Assembly: GCF_000230895.2 (NCBI RefSeq)
Contig: NC_016604.1
Coordinates: 1,302,001-1,366,000 of the forward strand
Source: Mycolicibacterium rhodesiae NBB3
GTDB taxonomy: Bacteria; Actinomycetota; Actinomycetes; Mycobacteriales; Mycobacteriaceae
DNA: 64,000 nt
Reading direction: 5' to 3'
Shown: piece after piece, positions 1-8,683 of the stretch
How positions within the stretch are numbered: position 1 is the stretch's first letter
How the letters are laid out: every line of letters begins with the position of its first letter
Notes under the pieces: generated by a model
Databases searched by the model: none
Seen by the model: the letters and a program-made list of their open reading frames with translations, nothing else
What the model was told of the DNA's origin: nothing
Translations under genes and position numbers: made by a program

Positions 1-870
1 CACCGCCTCGAGATATGACGCGGGATCACCTTGGAGTCTTGCGAGATAGGGAAGGACGACGCGGGTGAGCGGGGCCGCCACCTGTTGAGCCGGAATTCGG
101 GCGATCTGGAAGGCCCGATTGTAGAAGCCGAGCGCGGTGGCGCCCCACACGCGCCCGATTGCGATTTGATCGATGTTGGTCGACACATAGTTGATCACCT
201 GCGTGAGGAGAATGTTCACCCCGAAGGTGAGCAAAGATCGCATCGGTGTACCGCGGCGGTACCAGCCCGGCCACCAGCGTGCCCAGGTAATGATGATCGC
301 GTTCGTGACGACCGCCGCGATAACCGGCATGGCCACCAGCGCCCAGTACGACCAGCCGACCAGCGCCCCGACGAGCGCGCCGAAGAATCCGGCCGCCTGC
401 CCGAGGGTATCGGCAGCCGCTATCACGCCGAAGCGCAGTTCACGGTTGAGTTCAGTGCGGAACTGCACCGCGATTCCGTTGAGCAAGAACACTGAAGCCA
501 GAACCATGCTGACGGGCGCGACGCGCGGATCGTCATAGAACGAGGCCAACGGGCCAGCCGCGACGCATATCAGAGCCGCGACTACGAAGCCGATCCCGGT
601 GTTGTACCAGAAGAGGTTGGTGCGCTGGTCGGCGTGCAACTGCTCGGCCTGCAGCGCGGCGAGCGAGAGTCCGAAATCGCCGATCACATAAGCGATGCCG
701 ACAACGCCGGTAACCATTGCGACGAGTCCGAAATCGGCTGGGCTGAGCAACCGTGAGAACACAACGAGCGCAAGCAACTGAAGCGCGTAACGGCCCCACT
801 GGCCGCTGAGCGCCAGGAGAGCGTTGCCGCTCGCCGATCGCCCACGTCCGGTTCTCACTCGTTCCCCCAC
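1..870 (-). CDS. Wzx/PST-type oligosaccharide flippase, partial (C-terminus beyond left edge)
   Basis: Reading the minus strand from a GTG at 870 (a second in-frame GTG lies at 858) gives one uninterrupted frame to the window edge. It starts with a short basic stretch, then repeated hydrophobic segments, including LALSGQWGRYALQLLALVVF and VAMVTGVVGIAYVIGDFGLS. This is the arrangement of the MATE-like polysaccharide flippases that move lipid-linked repeat units across the inner membrane. About 290 residues are present; family members usually have 450-500, so the 3' part is missing. It is divergent from the O-antigen-ligase-like gene 77 bases away, which supports a role in exopolysaccharide export. 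The substrate cannot be read from the sequence. Confidence 0.8.
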   Translation of the reverse strand, partial: MGERVRTGRGRSASGNALLALSGQWGRYALQLLALVVFSRLLSPADFGLVAMVTGVVGIAYVIGDFGLSLAALQAEQLHADQRTNLFWYNTGIGFVVAALICVAAGPLASFYDDPRVAPVSMVLASVFLLNGIAVQFRTELNRELRFGVIAAADTLGQAAGFFGALVGALVGWSYWALVAMPVIAAVVTNAIIITWARWWPGWYRRGTPMRSLLTFGVNILLTQVINYVSTNIDQIAIGRVWGATALGFYNRAFQIARIPAQQVAAPLTRVVLPYLARLQGDPASYLEAV

Positions 871-946
871 TCATCCGGCCGGTAACATCCCACAAGCTAC
901 GCGTGTGGCCATCGTGGCGGCATGACTGGTCAGTGCGAGTGGAGGG

Positions 947-2218
947 ATGATGCAGCAGAGAGGTCGGCTGTTCATCACCACTGACACCGCAGCCGTGCTC
1001 CTCGTCGTCGTGATGTGGGTCCGCGCTGTCGGATCGCTGATCGCGCTGTCACTGACGGCGGACAAGAAGTTCGTCCCGGTCGGCCAAGAGCCGATCTGGA
1101 CGCCCGCCGCAAGCCTGACGTCCCGAGGGCTGTACGTGCTCGTGATCGGTATCTGCCTCGGCATCATCCTGTTCCGCATGAACGAGCTGACCCGACCGGG
1201 CCTGTGGCGCGTCGTTGCCGTGCTGGCGCCCTGGTTCTGCATCCTGCTGCGGGATTTGTATTCCGGCTCGCCAACGCCCGACAGTGTCCTCTACGTGATG
1301 GTGGTGTTGGCGCTGGCCGCGTTGCGGCCCGATCCTCGTCGCATTCTCGTCACGTTGGGTTCACTGGTCTTGCTCACGGCAGTCATCGCCCTTGCGTTGG
1401 GCTTGCTCCTGCCGGGTGCCGGCGTACTGCATGACTCCAAGGGGTCTGCATTCCAGCGTTCCGATAAGACGGTGTTTCCGTCGCTGGGTCTCTTGCAGGG
1501 CATGTTCACTTCAGAGAACAATCTGGGCACGTACATTTCGATCGGGTCTGCGGCGGTGGCGACGCTGCGGCCGTGGTGGCTGCGGCTGTCCGGCCTGGGG
1601 ATCATCGTGTTCGCGGTTCTTTGGTCGTCCAGTCGCAGTTCGATGTTCGCCTTGGCGTGCATGCTGGTGGTGGGCATCGTGGTGTGGGCCATCGGGGAGT
1701 TCGGCCGGCGCCCTGCGGCGGCGGTGGCACGCGTTGCGGCCTTTGCGGCAATCCTCACGATGTGCGCGCTGCCATTGATGGGATGGGGTGATGACGCATT
1801 CACCGATCGCGGCTTCATCTGGGATCGCGCGCTGGCCGAGTGGTCATCGCGAGCGTACCTTTTCGGCCTCGGACACGACTGGTTCCAGCACGTCGCGGAG
1901 AGCGACACGTCGCCGTTGAGCGTGGGTGCCTATCAAGGTCACAATCAGTTCGTCCAGTTTCTTGTCACCGGCGGGGTGGTGTTCGCGCTCTTCGCTGTCG
2001 GATCGCTGCTTGCGCAGACATACGTAATCACAGCGCCCGAGAGCCGCTACCTCACGATCGCTGCAATGTTGGTCACGGGTATCTGCATCAGTGGCCTCCT
2101 CGAAGTGCCGCTGGGCTTTGTGGACAGGTCGGTATTCTGGACGGTTACGGTCGTTCCACTCACGGTGCTGTTCTTCGCACGATCTGGTGACACGCACCGA
2201 GAAGGCGGTGCTCGATGA
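947..2218 (+). CDS. O-antigen ligase / Wzy-like polysaccharide polymerase
   Basis: A 423-residue polytopic membrane protein with roughly ten to twelve hydrophobic segments. A late loop carries YQGHNQFVQFLVTGG, which resembles the conserved periplasmic His-Asn signature of the Wzy_C / O-antigen ligase family. Such proteins join or polymerise undecaprenyl-linked glycans outside the cytoplasmic membrane. GGAGG lies at 941-945; the ATG at 950 is better spaced from it than the ATG at 947, so the true start may be two codons from either. The stop overlaps the next ATG by four bases (ATGA), indicating translational coupling with the GH6 gene. The divergent flippase suggests one glycan pathway. Confidence 0.75.
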   Translation: MMQQRGRLFITTDTAAVLLVVVMWVRAVGSLIALSLTADKKFVPVGQEPIWTPAASLTSRGLYVLVIGICLGIILFRMNELTRPGLWRVVAVLAPWFCILLRDLYSGSPTPDSVLYVMVVLALAALRPDPRRILVTLGSLVLLTAVIALALGLLLPGAGVLHDSKGSAFQRSDKTVFPSLGLLQGMFTSENNLGTYISIGSAAVATLRPWWLRLSGLGIIVFAVLWSSSRSSMFALACMLVVGIVVWAIGEFGRRPAAAVARVAAFAAILTMCALPLMGWGDDAFTDRGFIWDRALAEWSSRAYLFGLGHDWFQHVAESDTSPLSVGAYQGHNQFVQFLVTGGVVFALFAVGSLLAQTYVITAPESRYLTIAAMLVTGICISGLLEVPLGFVDRSVFWTVTVVPLTVLFFARSGDTHREGGAR

Positions 2219-3237
2219 AAGAGACGACGATAGATCCAGTACGGCGGGACCGAACGTGGTTCGAACGACGGAACGGGTGCGCCATTCTCAGGATGGCAAC
2301 AGCGACGATCGTTGGCGCTTTGCTGGCGGCGGTCGTGGCGGTCGCCTGCGGGGGGCCTGCCGCTTCGGACGAGCCACTTGCTGGCAGCACGCCCGTCGAC
2401 ACTCCGTTGTATATCGACCCTCACCTAGAGGCGATCGCAGCAGCGCGGAAGGATCCGCGCTTCGATCCGATCGCTGAGACGCCGCAAGCCAAGTGGTTCA
2501 CCGATTGGTCCACCTCTGATACCGCCCGACAAGATGTCGGCGACTACCTCGCCGGCGCCGCGGCCGCCAAAGCGGTCCCGATGCTCGTGCTCTACCGGAT
2601 TCCTCAGCGCGACTGTGGCCGGTGGTCGAGCGGCGGTGCGGAGGACGAGCGGGAGTACAAGGACTGGATAAAGGGCGTTGCCGCAGCTTTGAAGGGACAC
2701 GACAACGCGATGGTCGTGCTCGAACCGGATGCGCTTCCTCAGCTGGGTAGGTGTAAGCAGGGAGACCGTTTGGGCATGCTGAAATTCGCTGTCGACCAGC
2801 TTTCGACCACAGGTGCGCGGGTCTACATCGACATAGGAAACGAGAAGTGGCTAAATGCCGACGAGGCCGCAAAGCGCTTGAAGATGGTGGGCGTCAACAA
2901 AGTTGCCGGCTTCAGCGTCAACGTCGCCGCCCACTACACGACGGACAGTGAAGTCCGGTATGCCGAGAGCGTGCGGTTTGAACTCGACAAGCTTGGCATT
3001 CCCGACGCGCACTTCGTGGTCGACGTCGGGCGAAACGGCGCGGGCCCGCAACCGGACAACTGCAACCCGCCGGATGCGCGGTTAGGACAAAAACCGCGGC
3101 TATACCGAGGTGGCGCGCTGGATGGCCTCCTGTGGATCATCAATCCGGGAGAGACCGACGGAGCGTGCCGGGGTGGTCCAGATAAAGGGTTCTGGGCGCC
3201 CGCCGCACTGAGCCTGCTTGGGCTGGAGGGACCCTGA
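2215..3237 (+). CDS. GH6 family glucanase (cellulase-like) lipoprotein
   Basis: A 340-residue protein. A hydrophobic segment at about residues 27-44 ends in AVVAVAC, a lipobox with the acylated Cys near residue 45, so the mature enzyme is probably tethered outside the membrane. The translation could start at the internal Met27. GH6 signatures are visible: VVLEPDALPQ with the likely acid Asp, FVVDVGRNGAGPQP with the second conserved Asp, CNPPDARLGQKP and LWIINPGETDGAC. The usual LDAGH block reads IDIGNEKW, a divergence near the active-site cleft. GH6 enzymes cleave beta-1,4-glucans. Co-translation with a polysaccharide polymerase suggests trimming of an endogenous glucan rather than plant cellulose degradation, which is inference. 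Confidence 0.85.
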   Translation: MKETTIDPVRRDRTWFERRNGCAILRMATATIVGALLAAVVAVACGGPAASDEPLAGSTPVDTPLYIDPHLEAIAAARKDPRFDPIAETPQAKWFTDWSTSDTARQDVGDYLAGAAAAKAVPMLVLYRIPQRDCGRWSSGGAEDEREYKDWIKGVAAALKGHDNAMVVLEPDALPQLGRCKQGDRLGMLKFAVDQLSTTGARVYIDIGNEKWLNADEAAKRLKMVGVNKVAGFSVNVAAHYTTDSEVRYAESVRFELDKLGIPDAHFVVDVGRNGAGPQPDNCNPPDARLGQKPRLYRGGALDGLLWIINPGETDGACRGGPDKGFWAPAALSLLGLEGP

Positions 3238-3280
3238 GCGACGAGGGCTCGGGGGCTGCAGAATGAACCGTACTCCGTCC

Positions 3281-4106
3281 CTAGACCGGGTAGCTAGCAG
3301 TGGGGTCGGCGGGGATTTCGATGGTCTTGAGCAGGCCACGGTGGTCGGATCCCGGCATCGACACCGTGCCCGCTGCCGTCACCACGCAATTGCGCACGAG
3401 CACGTGGTCGATGCCCACGACCGGTCGCCGCCACGGCGCCCCCGCGGCGGTGTTCGGGAAGCTGCGTGTCAACCCCGCGCGGCCTGCTCGGCCGCATCGC
3501 GACAGCCGTCGTCGAGCAGTCGTCGGAACGGCGGCATAGGTGGCGTTGAGATCCCCCGCCACGATCACCGCGCCAGAGTCCCCTTGCCTCAAAACCTCGC
3601 GCAGAATCTCGGGCAAACCGCGCGCAGTCGCTGATAACCCTCAATGGGCTCCGATGACACGATCGGGTATCGGCTCCACACGCCGATGCCTGCCACCTGC
3701 GGACGGGTCGATCACCCGGTGCAAAAACGTTTCGTCCAACGCAGCGGCTAGCTCAGGCGTCATTTCCTGGAACGAAACCACGTCCGCCATGTCGCAGCAG
3801 TCCGAACCACTGAATCCGGATCCGCCTGTCCAAGAACGAGATTGGCGGTGAGCAATCGTACGACGACGCTAGGCACGCCCACCTTTTCGGGTCCGAGGTA
3901 CCTGGGCATCTGAACACCAATCAGCACCACGCACAGCGCCGCGCCAATCAGAACAAGATCAGTGCGACGACGGCCGCAGCCATCATTTATGGCGAACCCG
4001 CTGCAACGACGAGAACGGCCGTTGGTGATCGGGACATAGCGCGACACCGATCCGGCCATACCGACGCCGAACGCGAGCACACCACACCCAGCGCCGCGCG
4101 AATCAT
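3281..4106 (-). pseudogene. endonuclease/exonuclease/phosphatase family protein, multiply frameshifted
   Basis: Fragments of one EEP-superfamily membrane protein appear in order on the minus strand but in changing frames. They are MIRAALGVV (ATG at 4106), then LAFGVGMAGSVSRYVPITN with a TM segment and VVRLLTANLVLGQADPDSVV, then ADVVSFQEMTPELAAALDETF, then AGIGVWSRYPIVSSEPIEG, then VIVAGDLNATYAAVP, then FRRLLDDGCRDAAEQAARG, and finally GIDHVLVRN and MPGSDHRGLL before the stop at 3281. The catalytic blocks (GDLN, SDHRG) can still be recognised, but several independent indels interrupt the frame. This is a gene in decay, not a single sequencing error. Intact relatives are N-terminally membrane-anchored metal-dependent phosphodiesterases or nucleases. 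Confidence 0.85.
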
Positions 4107-4136
4107 GCTGTGCTCGGCAGGCTTCGAGCCACAGGC

Positions 4137-5147
4137 TCAGCCGAGCTTGCGAAGCCTGGGCTCCAAATCCTTCTGGAACAGCTCGAGGAAGCGGCGCTGA
4201 TCATGCCGAGGATCGTGGAAGACCAGATGATTCAGCCCCCACTTGACGTACTGGCCGACCATCTCGACCGCCTCGTCGGGGTCCGACGCCACGATCCAAC
4301 GCTTGGCGACCTGCTCGATGGGCAGTTCGTCGGCGGCCTTCTCCATCTCGATCGGATCGTTGATGCTGTGCTTCTGCTCGGCGGTCAGCGACAGCGGCGC
4401 CCAGAAGCGGGTGTTCTCCAGCGCAAGCTTCGGGTCGGGATCGTAGGAGATCTTGATCTCGATCATCCGGTCGATGTCATCGGGATTCTTCTCGGCCGCT
4501 TCGGCGCCCTCGCGCATGGCGGGGATCAGCTTGTCCTTGTAGAGCTCCTCGCCCTTGCCGGAGGTGCAGATGAAGCCGTCGCCCGCCCGGCCGGCGTACT
4601 TGGCAACCTGCGGTCCGCCCGCGGCGATGTAAATCGGGATGCCGCCCTCGGGGACGTCGTAGATCGAGGCGCCTTTGGTGTTGTAATACTCGCCCTCGAA
4701 GTCGACGCGGTCACCGAGCCACAGCTCACGCATCAGCCGCACCGCCTCGCGCAACCGCGCATAACGCTCCTTGAACTCTGGCCACTCCCCCTCGTATCCG
4801 GTGGCGATCTCGTTGAGCGCCTCGCCGGTCCCGATACCGAGGAAGATCCGGTCCGGGTAGAGGCAGCCCATGGTCGCGAAGGCCTGCGCGATAACGGCAG
4901 GGTTATAGCGGAACGTCGGCGTCAGGACCGACGTGCCGAGGAACAGCCGCTTGGTGCGCTCACCCACCGCGGTCATCCAGGCGAGCGAAAACGGCGCATG
5001 GCCACCCTCGTGGCGCCACGGCTGGAAGTGGTCGCTGACGGTGGCGCTGTCCATGCCGTGCTCTTCGGCGGCGACGCCGAGCTCGACGAGTTCCCGCGGG
5101 GCGAATTGCTCCGCCGACGCCTTGTATCCGAGTTTCAGTTCAGGCAC
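4137..5147 (-). CDS. fgd: F420-dependent glucose-6-phosphate dehydrogenase
   Basis: A 336-residue protein, the same length as M. tuberculosis Fgd1 (Rv0407) and nearly colinear with it as I recall that sequence. It is a luciferase-like TIM barrel that oxidises glucose-6-phosphate to 6-phosphogluconolactone while reducing cofactor F420, supplying F420H2 to deazaflavin reductases. VSDHFQPW places the conserved Asp39-His40 pair, and GTGEALNE carries the active-site Glu region. The start is GTG at 5147, preceded by a GAAAGGA-like ribosome site. As in M. tuberculosis, the neighbour is a metallo-beta-lactamase-fold gene (Rv0406c type), here divergent with only 34 bases between start codons. Confidence 0.97.
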   Translation of the reverse strand: MPELKLGYKASAEQFAPRELVELGVAAEEHGMDSATVSDHFQPWRHEGGHAPFSLAWMTAVGERTKRLFLGTSVLTPTFRYNPAVIAQAFATMGCLYPDRIFLGIGTGEALNEIATGYEGEWPEFKERYARLREAVRLMRELWLGDRVDFEGEYYNTKGASIYDVPEGGIPIYIAAGGPQVAKYAGRAGDGFICTSGKGEELYKDKLIPAMREGAEAAEKNPDDIDRMIEIKISYDPDPKLALENTRFWAPLSLTAEQKHSINDPIEMEKAADELPIEQVAKRWIVASDPDEAVEMVGQYVKWGLNHLVFHDPRHDQRRFLELFQKDLEPRLRKLG

Positions 5148-5169
5148 GGTTCCTTTCTACCCTCCTGCT

Positions 5170-5181
5170 TACACTCGCGAT
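5170..5181 (+). promoter_or_regulatory. putative leaderless promoter (-10) of the MBL-fold gene
   Basis: TACACT at 5170-5175 is followed by six bases and then the ATG at 5182, the spacing expected when transcription begins on the start codon. No Shine-Dalgarno sequence precedes this ATG. The site lies in the 34-base divergent gap with fgd. No -35 was assigned. Confidence 0.5.
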
Positions 5182-5928
5182 ATGGCACTGGCCCTGGACG
5201 CCGTCACAGACAGCGTGCACTTCGCCTACACCGACCTCGTCAATTGGACCCTCGTCTCCGACGGTGATGGCGTGATCCTGATCGACGCGGGCTTCCCGGG
5301 CAGCCGCCGCGACGTGCTCGAATCGCTTCGCCGGCTCGGATTCGGCGTTGACGACCTACGCGCGATCCTCCTGACGCACGCGCACGTCGATCACTTCGGG
5401 TCGGCCATCTGGTTCGCGAAAACCCATGGCACACCGGTGTATTGCCACGTCGACGAGGTCGACCACGCCAGGAGGGAATACCTGGAGCAGGCCTCGCCGG
5501 TCGACATCGCCAAGCACATCTGGCAGCCGCGGTATCTCAAGTGGTCGGTGGCGATAACCCGAGCAGGCGCAATGACCCGTGACGGTATTCCGAGCACCCG
5601 GGCGCTGACCGAGGACATCGCCGCGCGTCTTCCCGGTTCGCCGGTGGCGGTCCCGACGCCGGGGCACACCGGCGGGCATTGCTCATTCGTGGTGGACGGC
5701 GTGCTGGTGTCCGGCGACGCCCTGGTCACCGGCCATCCGCTGGCCCGTCATACCGGCCCGCAGCTGCTGCCGAAGCTGTTCAACCACGACCAGGCGGGCT
5801 GCGTACGCAGCCTGTCAGCGCTCGAACTATTGGACATCGACGTACTGCTGCCCGGTCACGGCCCGGTGTGGCGCGGCTCGATCCGCGAGGCCTCCGAGAA
5901 AGCCCGAGCTCAAGCCAAGGTGTTGTAG
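5182..5928 (+). CDS. metallo-beta-lactamase fold hydrolase (Rv0406c-like)
   Basis: A 248-residue protein with the zinc-binding signature THAHVDHFG (HxHxDH), then PTPGHTGGH, SGDALVTGHP and LLPGHGPVW, covering the metal ligands of the whole fold. Members hydrolyse thioesters, lactones or similar ester-like bonds; the substrate cannot be assigned here. The frame is open upstream through fgd, but the ATG at 5182 fits because the preceding sequence is antisense to fgd and a TACACT box lies six bases upstream. Pairing with fgd is conserved in mycobacteria as I recall, although no direct link to F420 metabolism is known to me. The 3' end overlaps the convergent membrane gene by 19 bases. Confidence 0.9.
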   Translation: MALALDAVTDSVHFAYTDLVNWTLVSDGDGVILIDAGFPGSRRDVLESLRRLGFGVDDLRAILLTHAHVDHFGSAIWFAKTHGTPVYCHVDEVDHARREYLEQASPVDIAKHIWQPRYLKWSVAITRAGAMTRDGIPSTRALTEDIAARLPGSPVAVPTPGHTGGHCSFVVDGVLVSGDALVTGHPLARHTGPQLLPKLFNHDQAGCVRSLSALELLDIDVLLPGHGPVWRGSIREASEKARAQAKVL

Positions 5929-6209
5929 CCGAGCAGGAACAGCGCCGTCAGACAGAGACCGCACGCCACCACCACGGTGGGCATCAGGATCATGCTGTCG
6001 AGTTCGTCATCGTCGAGCACGTCATCCTCGAACCTGCCGAACAGCACCCGCGCGATACCGGTCCGGCGGAAGGTGCGCACCATCGCACGGACCGGTTTGG
6101 TGTCGCGTCTGCGGCCGAAGAACACGCGCGAGGCCAGGCCGATGACGACGATCAGCGCGGCGGAAGCGAGGAGCAACCACCCAACGATCGCCTGTGAGAA
6201 CATGTCCAC
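5910..6209 (-). CDS. small two-TM membrane protein
   Basis: A 99-residue protein with a hydrophobic segment at about residues 9-29, a basic then acidic cytosolic-type middle (RRRDTKPVRAM and FEDDVLDDDELD), and a second hydrophobic segment at about 77-95. I do not recognise a characterised family. The clear two-helix hairpin, a valid ATG and mycobacterial-type composition support a real gene. It converges on the MBL-fold gene and overlaps its last 19 bases. It could be transcribed from its own promoter or follow the leftward LLM operon, whose last gene ends at 6243, 33 bases upstream. Confidence 0.65.
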   Translation of the reverse strand: MDMFSQAIVGWLLLASAALIVVIGLASRVFFGRRRDTKPVRAMVRTFRRTGIARVLFGRFEDDVLDDDELDSMILMPTVVVACGLCLTALFLLGYNTLA

Positions 6210-6242
6210 CCCCGGTGTCGCCGCGACACCTGCGGGGCCAGC

Positions 6243-7586
6243 CTATAGGCCGAGATGATCGCGCAGCGTAACCCCGGAATATCCGCTGCGGAAGGTGTCA
6301 CGCTCCTGAAGCAGCGGCACCACGGTGTCGACGAACTCGTCCAGCCCGCCCGGCGTGAGGTGCGGCACCAGGATGAAGCCGTCGCAGGCGTCCGACTGCA
6401 CGTGCAGGTCGATCTCCTCGGCGACCTGCGCCGCCGTGCCGACGAACTGCTGCCTGCTGGTGACCGCGATGACCAGTTCGCGGATCGACAGGCCGTCAGC
6501 CTCCGCCCGCTCGCGCCATGCGGTCGCCACCGCCTTCGGATCGCCGTGCCGCACCCGGCCCTGAGTCATGCTCGGATCGTCGGCCGGTTCGACGTCGGGC
6601 AGCGGACCGTCAGGGTCGTACGCGGACAGGTCACGCTGCCACACTTGCTCTAACATCGCGATGGCGGTCTGAGGGCTCACCTGCTGACGCCGGATGTGGT
6701 GGGCCTTTTCGACCGCATCCTCGGCGCTGTCGCCGAGCACGAATGTGGCGGCCGGAAACACCTTGAGCCGGTCGGGATCTCGCCCGTACGACGCCGCGCG
6801 GCCCTTGACGTCCGCGTAGTAGGCCTGGCCCGCCTCCAGCGACGAATGCATGGTGAACGCCGCATCGGCATACTTGGCCAAGAACGCCCGGCCGTCGCCG
6901 GAGTCACCGGCCTGCAGCAGGACGGGATGGCCCTGCGGTGCCTGCGGCAGCGTGCTCACGCCGCGAACGTCGAACTGTGGCCCGCGATGCTCGACCACGC
7001 GAATGCGGTTGGGGTCGATGTAGATTCCGTTTTCGCGGTCGGCGATGACGGCGTCGGGCGACCAGCTGTCCCAGAACTCGCGGGCGACGGTGACGAACTC
7101 CTCGGCACGCTTGTAGCGGTCGGAGTGGTCGAGGAACCCGCCCCTGCGGAAGTTCTCGCCGGTGAACGCGTCGGACGAGGTCACCACGTTCCAGCCGGCA
7201 CGTCCGTCGGACAGGTGGTCCAGGGTCGCGAATTGGCGTGCCACTTCGAAAGGTTCGTTGAATGTCGTGTTGATGGTGCCGGTCAGCCCGAGACGATCGG
7301 TGACCGCGGCCAGTGCGGCAAGGACGGTGAACGTATCGGGCCTGCCGACGACGTCGAGATCGTGAATGCGTCCGCGGTGTTCCCGCAGTCGCAGACCTTC
7401 GGCGAGAAAGAAGAAGTCGAAGAATCCCCGCTCGGCGGTCTGAGCCAGGTGGATGAAGGAGTCGAACTCGATCTGGCTGCCCGACTCCGGACTCGACCAC
7501 ACGGTGGTGTTGTTGACGCCGGGAAAATGTGCGGCCAGATGAATCTGCTTGCGGTGTTTACCTTCTCGGCGGCTCACAATCCCCAC
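6243..7586 (-). CDS. NtaA/SnaA/DszA-type FMN-dependent monooxygenase
   Basis: A 447-residue luciferase-like (LLM) protein of the long nitrilotriacetate monooxygenase subgroup. FNEPFEVARQFATLDHLSDGRAGWNVVTS and the EN-FRRGGFLDHSDRYKRAEEF block are typical of this subgroup. Members use reduced FMN from a separate reductase to oxygenate C-S or C-N bonds, often in sulfur scavenging or xenobiotic breakdown. No flavin reductase gene is adjacent. It is the last gene of a four-gene leftward operon and overlaps the preceding LLM gene by 13 bases. A GTG at 7577 would give a 4-base overlap and is an alternative start. The substrate is unknown. Confidence 0.88.
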   Translation of the reverse strand: MGIVSRREGKHRKQIHLAAHFPGVNNTTVWSSPESGSQIEFDSFIHLAQTAERGFFDFFFLAEGLRLREHRGRIHDLDVVGRPDTFTVLAALAAVTDRLGLTGTINTTFNEPFEVARQFATLDHLSDGRAGWNVVTSSDAFTGENFRRGGFLDHSDRYKRAEEFVTVAREFWDSWSPDAVIADRENGIYIDPNRIRVVEHRGPQFDVRGVSTLPQAPQGHPVLLQAGDSGDGRAFLAKYADAAFTMHSSLEAGQAYYADVKGRAASYGRDPDRLKVFPAATFVLGDSAEDAVEKAHHIRRQQVSPQTAIAMLEQVWQRDLSAYDPDGPLPDVEPADDPSMTQGRVRHGDPKAVATAWRERAEADGLSIRELVIAVTSRQQFVGTAAQVAEEIDLHVQSDACDGFILVPHLTPGGLDEFVDTVVPLLQERDTFRSGYSGVTLRDHLGL

Positions 7587-8683
7587 CTCTTGGCCAGCAA
7601 CTCGTGCGACCGCAGTCTGTCGGAATGGTCGTGGGTGACCGAGGTGACAACCAGTTCGTCGGCCCCGGTGACGCGCTGCAGAGCCTCCAGTTTGGTGGCA
7701 ACCTCCTCGGCATCGCCGACGAATTGCGTTGCAATGCGGTCCTTCACGACCTCGAGCTGATCATCCGACAGCGGTTCGACGGTATCGGGGTCCGGATACG
7801 GGATCGCACCGTCGCCCGCACGAATCGAATGCACCCAGTGCCCGTAGCTCGATGCCAGGTGGCGGGCGGTCTCATTGTCGTCAGCGACGACGATGTCAGC
7901 GGACACCACGACGTAGGGCTGCGACAGCGTGGCCGACGGCCGGAACGCCGAACGGTACGCCTCAACCGCGTCCAGCGCCGTGGCGGGGGTGATGTGGTAA
8001 CTCGCGACGAACGGCAGTCCGCGGGCGCCGGCGACCTGCGCGCTCTGCCCCTTGCTGCTGCCGAACACCCACGGCGTCAGCGCCGCTCCCTCACCGGGTG
8101 TGGCGTGCGCGTCGACGTCACCGATCAGATAGCGGCCCTCGATCATCGCCAGCATGTCGCCGACCTGGTCTGCAAAATCCGGTGCAATCGCCTCTGGCTG
8201 TTGCAGCACAGACATTTTCGCGCGCAGTCGTGGATTGCGCATGAGCACGCTGATATCGAACGGCGGGGGTATCACCACACCCTCGACGTCGCGCCATTCC
8301 TGCGGCTGTTCGGGCTCAGTGGTGGGGGCCGTGATCGCCTCCCTGCGCCGCTGACCGGACCTGCCGACTCCGAGGTCGATACGGCCGGGATGGAACGCGT
8401 CGAGGATGCCAAAACCCTCGATGACAGCGATTGCGGTCGTCTGGCCGAGTTGCACGGCGGCCGCGCCGACGCGAATGGTGTTGGTGGCGGCCGCGATCTG
8501 GCCGATCAGGACCGCGGGCTGCGCGGAGGCGACCGCGACGAAGTGGTGTTCGGCGACCCAAAAGCGCTTGTAGCCCCACTGCTCGGCATGCTGGGCGAGG
8601 TCCACAGTGTTACGCAATGCCGTTGCAGCATCGGCGCCTTCGCTGATCGGCGATAGGTCGAGTATCGACAGTGGGACAGTCAT
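7574..8683 (-). CDS. LLM-class (bacterial luciferase-like) oxidoreductase
   Basis: A 369-residue TIM-barrel flavin-dependent protein of the alkanal-monooxygenase-like subgroup (MsnO8/YhbW type). It has an LSILDLSP start, FWVAEHHFVAVASAQPAVLI with the conserved EHH, and GRIDLGVGRSGQ. These enzymes use reduced FMN or F420; cofactor choice cannot be decided from sequence reading. The gene overlaps the upstream LLM gene by four bases and the downstream one by 13, so the set is probably co-translated. Three paralogous LLM proteins of different subgroups in one operon suggest successive oxidations of one compound class or alternative substrates. Confidence 0.85.
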   Translation of the reverse strand: MTVPLSILDLSPISEGADAATALRNTVDLAQHAEQWGYKRFWVAEHHFVAVASAQPAVLIGQIAAATNTIRVGAAAVQLGQTTAIAVIEGFGILDAFHPGRIDLGVGRSGQRRREAITAPTTEPEQPQEWRDVEGVVIPPPFDISVLMRNPRLRAKMSVLQQPEAIAPDFADQVGDMLAMIEGRYLIGDVDAHATPGEGAALTPWVFGSSKGQSAQVAGARGLPFVASYHITPATALDAVEAYRSAFRPSATLSQPYVVVSADIVVADDNETARHLASSYGHWVHSIRAGDGAIPYPDPDTVEPLSDDQLEVVKDRIATQFVGDAEEVATKLEALQRVTGADELVVTSVTHDHSDRLRSHELLAKRWGL

